A stretch of DNA of 64,000 bases from Plantago major (Eukaryota > Streptophyta > Magnoliopsida > Lamiales > Plantaginaceae): the NCBI GenBank assembly GCA_026545765.1, contig CM048844.1, positions 5,022,001 through 5,086,000 on the forward strand, in the 5' to 3' direction. The notes under the pieces were generated by a model. The model was not told the origin of the DNA and did not search any database. It saw only the letters and a list, made by a program, of their open reading frames with translations. Of the stretch, positions 62,466-64,000 are shown piece after piece (within the stretch, counting starts at the first letter, position 1; every line of letters starts with the position of its first letter). The translations under genes were made by a program, and so were the position numbers.

Positions 62466-64000
62466 GTTGAGTCGAGTTCGGTTCTGAGCAAGGCTTATCA
62501 TCTTGCATTCCATGTTCCTAGCATTTACTGTTAAGTTTCAACCTCACTGTTAGCTAGTTTTATGTATGCTGCTGCAAGAATTCCTCTAATTAACAATGTA
62601 CTATATATCTAAGCTAGATTTGAAGTCAATTATCTATTGCAGGATCCTGATCCTTTATTACAAGTTCCTATTCCTTACACTACTGCCTTACCGTTTTGTT
62701 TATTCTCATGCATTAGATTCAGAGCAGGGTTACCTGATTCGCAAATCGTTCAGAATGTACGCCCATTTTTTGTAGAATCGATCAATTCGCTTTTAGAGCA
62801 CGATTTGCTACTTTTTAAAATGCGGTCTGTTCATTTTTCGAGTATGATTTGTTCGTTTTTAAAACATGATTCACTCACTCTATGTGTAATTTGATGCATT
62901 CAAAGATTGTTGGTGCTGCTCCCCATCGGGAAAAAAGGTTAGGCAAATCGGAACGTTTGATCCCTTTATTTCTACATCTCTAGACGAATCGGAATGCAAA
63001 CCACGTTCAAGGAGTGTGCGATTCGTCTATGGTATGTATGAGAAAATCAAGTAACTCGATATCATACTATGATTTTTAATAATGCTTATCGCATCAAGGT
63101 TTCGTAATTTCGAATTTTCGCTCTACACGAATTTGTTATGTGTATATTGTTACAATTATATGCGATGCATCGAATGAAAAGTGCGAGGGTATGCTACCAC
63201 TCATTAAAGCATATTCGATACCGTTGCGGCACCCTCGGATCTAAGAAACCGGATAGAAGAGTAACCACTCAAACATGGAAAATTAGACTATACTTCCACT
63301 TCTTGCTAGTATTTCATCAATTTCAAGTATGCACTAAATTGAGTTTATCGACTTATATGGTTTGCATTCTATTATATGATCGGTTTCTTGGATGTTAATT
63401 TATTAAATATAAATTATAGTGAATAATTATATCACTAATTAAGAAAAACAGTATTAATAATTTCCAAGAGAATATATGTATTTATAACAACATAGGATCT
63501 AAAATGTATTTAAAGTTACATTAAATTACCCTCCTTGTTATAATACAATGGTGTAAAACCCTAAAGTCATACTCCTAAATCTTAGCCGTCATTTTCATCA
63601 CGTTTCTTTCTACTTTCTCAGACTTTCTCCTCTAGGTCGCCGCTCCCGAAGGACATTGGCCGGATCCCGGCTCCGAGAGCCATTCCGGCGAGTCCGGACG
63701 AAGAATATCTGAAGTTTCGGAGATCAAATTCAATTCTAGCCACCTTTTTAGATACCCTATAAACGATTAGGTCCACAACGTTTCAAATATTACGGAGAAG
63801 GACAAACTTAGAACTGAATTAAAACATTATTTACAGCGAATGACAAAAGTCATACTTGATGATGATGTCATAGGAGAGAGAGTGGAAATTCATATTCTTT
63901 TCCCTTTTCTTTGAAATTTCATATTTCATTTTATTACAATTAACCCCCTAAAACTTTCAAGTTATAATAAAGAAGCCTTAATGTTTTAAATTTTCATATT
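62466..64000. other. Unit 3 spacer up to the window end
   Basis: Matches 41864-43408 and 52200-53730. Contains the left inverted arm (63573-63738) and the start of the AT-rich insert. No gene. Confidence 0.55.

Larger units (their letters stand above)
60583..64000. repeat. Tandem unit 3, cut by the window end
   Basis: The first 3.4 kb of a third copy, ending at a point equivalent to about 53730 of unit 2. Whether more units follow cannot be seen. Confidence 0.95.

Noticed and set aside
1..64000. CRISPR arrays, rRNA genes, telomere or centromere satellites
   Set aside because: Looked for short regular repeats with spacers, rRNA-like blocks and TTTAGGG runs; none found. The only long-period repeat is the 10.3-kb unit.

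Overview
This window is nuclear DNA from a flowering plant. The genes have GT-AG introns and plant-specific products (pectin methylesterase, the chloroplast import receptor TOC34, a COP1-interacting-protein-like protein, F-box/FBD proteins). The intergenic DNA is AT-rich and holds Stowaway, CACTA, Helitron, copia, LINE and MULE remnants. A eudicot is likely; the species cannot be told from the sequence alone.

Region 1 (1-18.9 kb) is ordinary gene-dense euchromatin: the 3' part of a pectin methylesterase gene (+), TOC34 (-), a 15-exon TPR/MYND/SET protein gene (+) that shares a short divergent promoter with TOC34, and a 10-coding-exon COP1-interacting-protein-like gene (-). I reconstructed all four exon by exon; each full model keeps one reading frame across every intron.

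Region 2 (18.9-40 kb) is a transposon sink. It holds a frameshifted MULE transposase fragment, a Stowaway MITE, and a dead WD40-type gene on the - strand. That gene has a 5.7-kb Helitron cleanly inserted inside a coding exon, is cut off at its 5' end by a LINE tail, and has a one-base frame error at a splice junction. The Helitron carries a nested CACTA element (1.13 kb, 3-bp target duplication) and several exon-like pieces. Next is a decayed Ty1-copia element with a 5-bp target duplication, which splits a short coding-looking stretch, and then a 278-bp CACTA-type MITE.

Region 3 (40.0-64.0 kb, running off the end) is a head-to-tail tandem array of units of about 10.3 kb: two complete copies and the first third of a third. 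Each complete unit has an intron-less F-box gene (+) and a three-coding-exon F-box/LRR/FBD gene (-), facing each other tail to tail. Between them lies an inverted, broken copy of the FBD gene's own 5' end. Only unit 1 has both genes intact. The F-box genes of units 2 and 3 and the FBD gene of unit 2 carry small frameshifting indels. Many inter-unit indels sit at CpG sites or homopolymers, so assembly error has to be excluded before calling them pseudogenes.

Functional links are limited. TOC34 is a housekeeping plastid import receptor. The two F-box families of the array would be substrate adaptors of SCF ubiquitin ligases, with unknown targets. No rRNA, tRNA or CRISPR feature was found.
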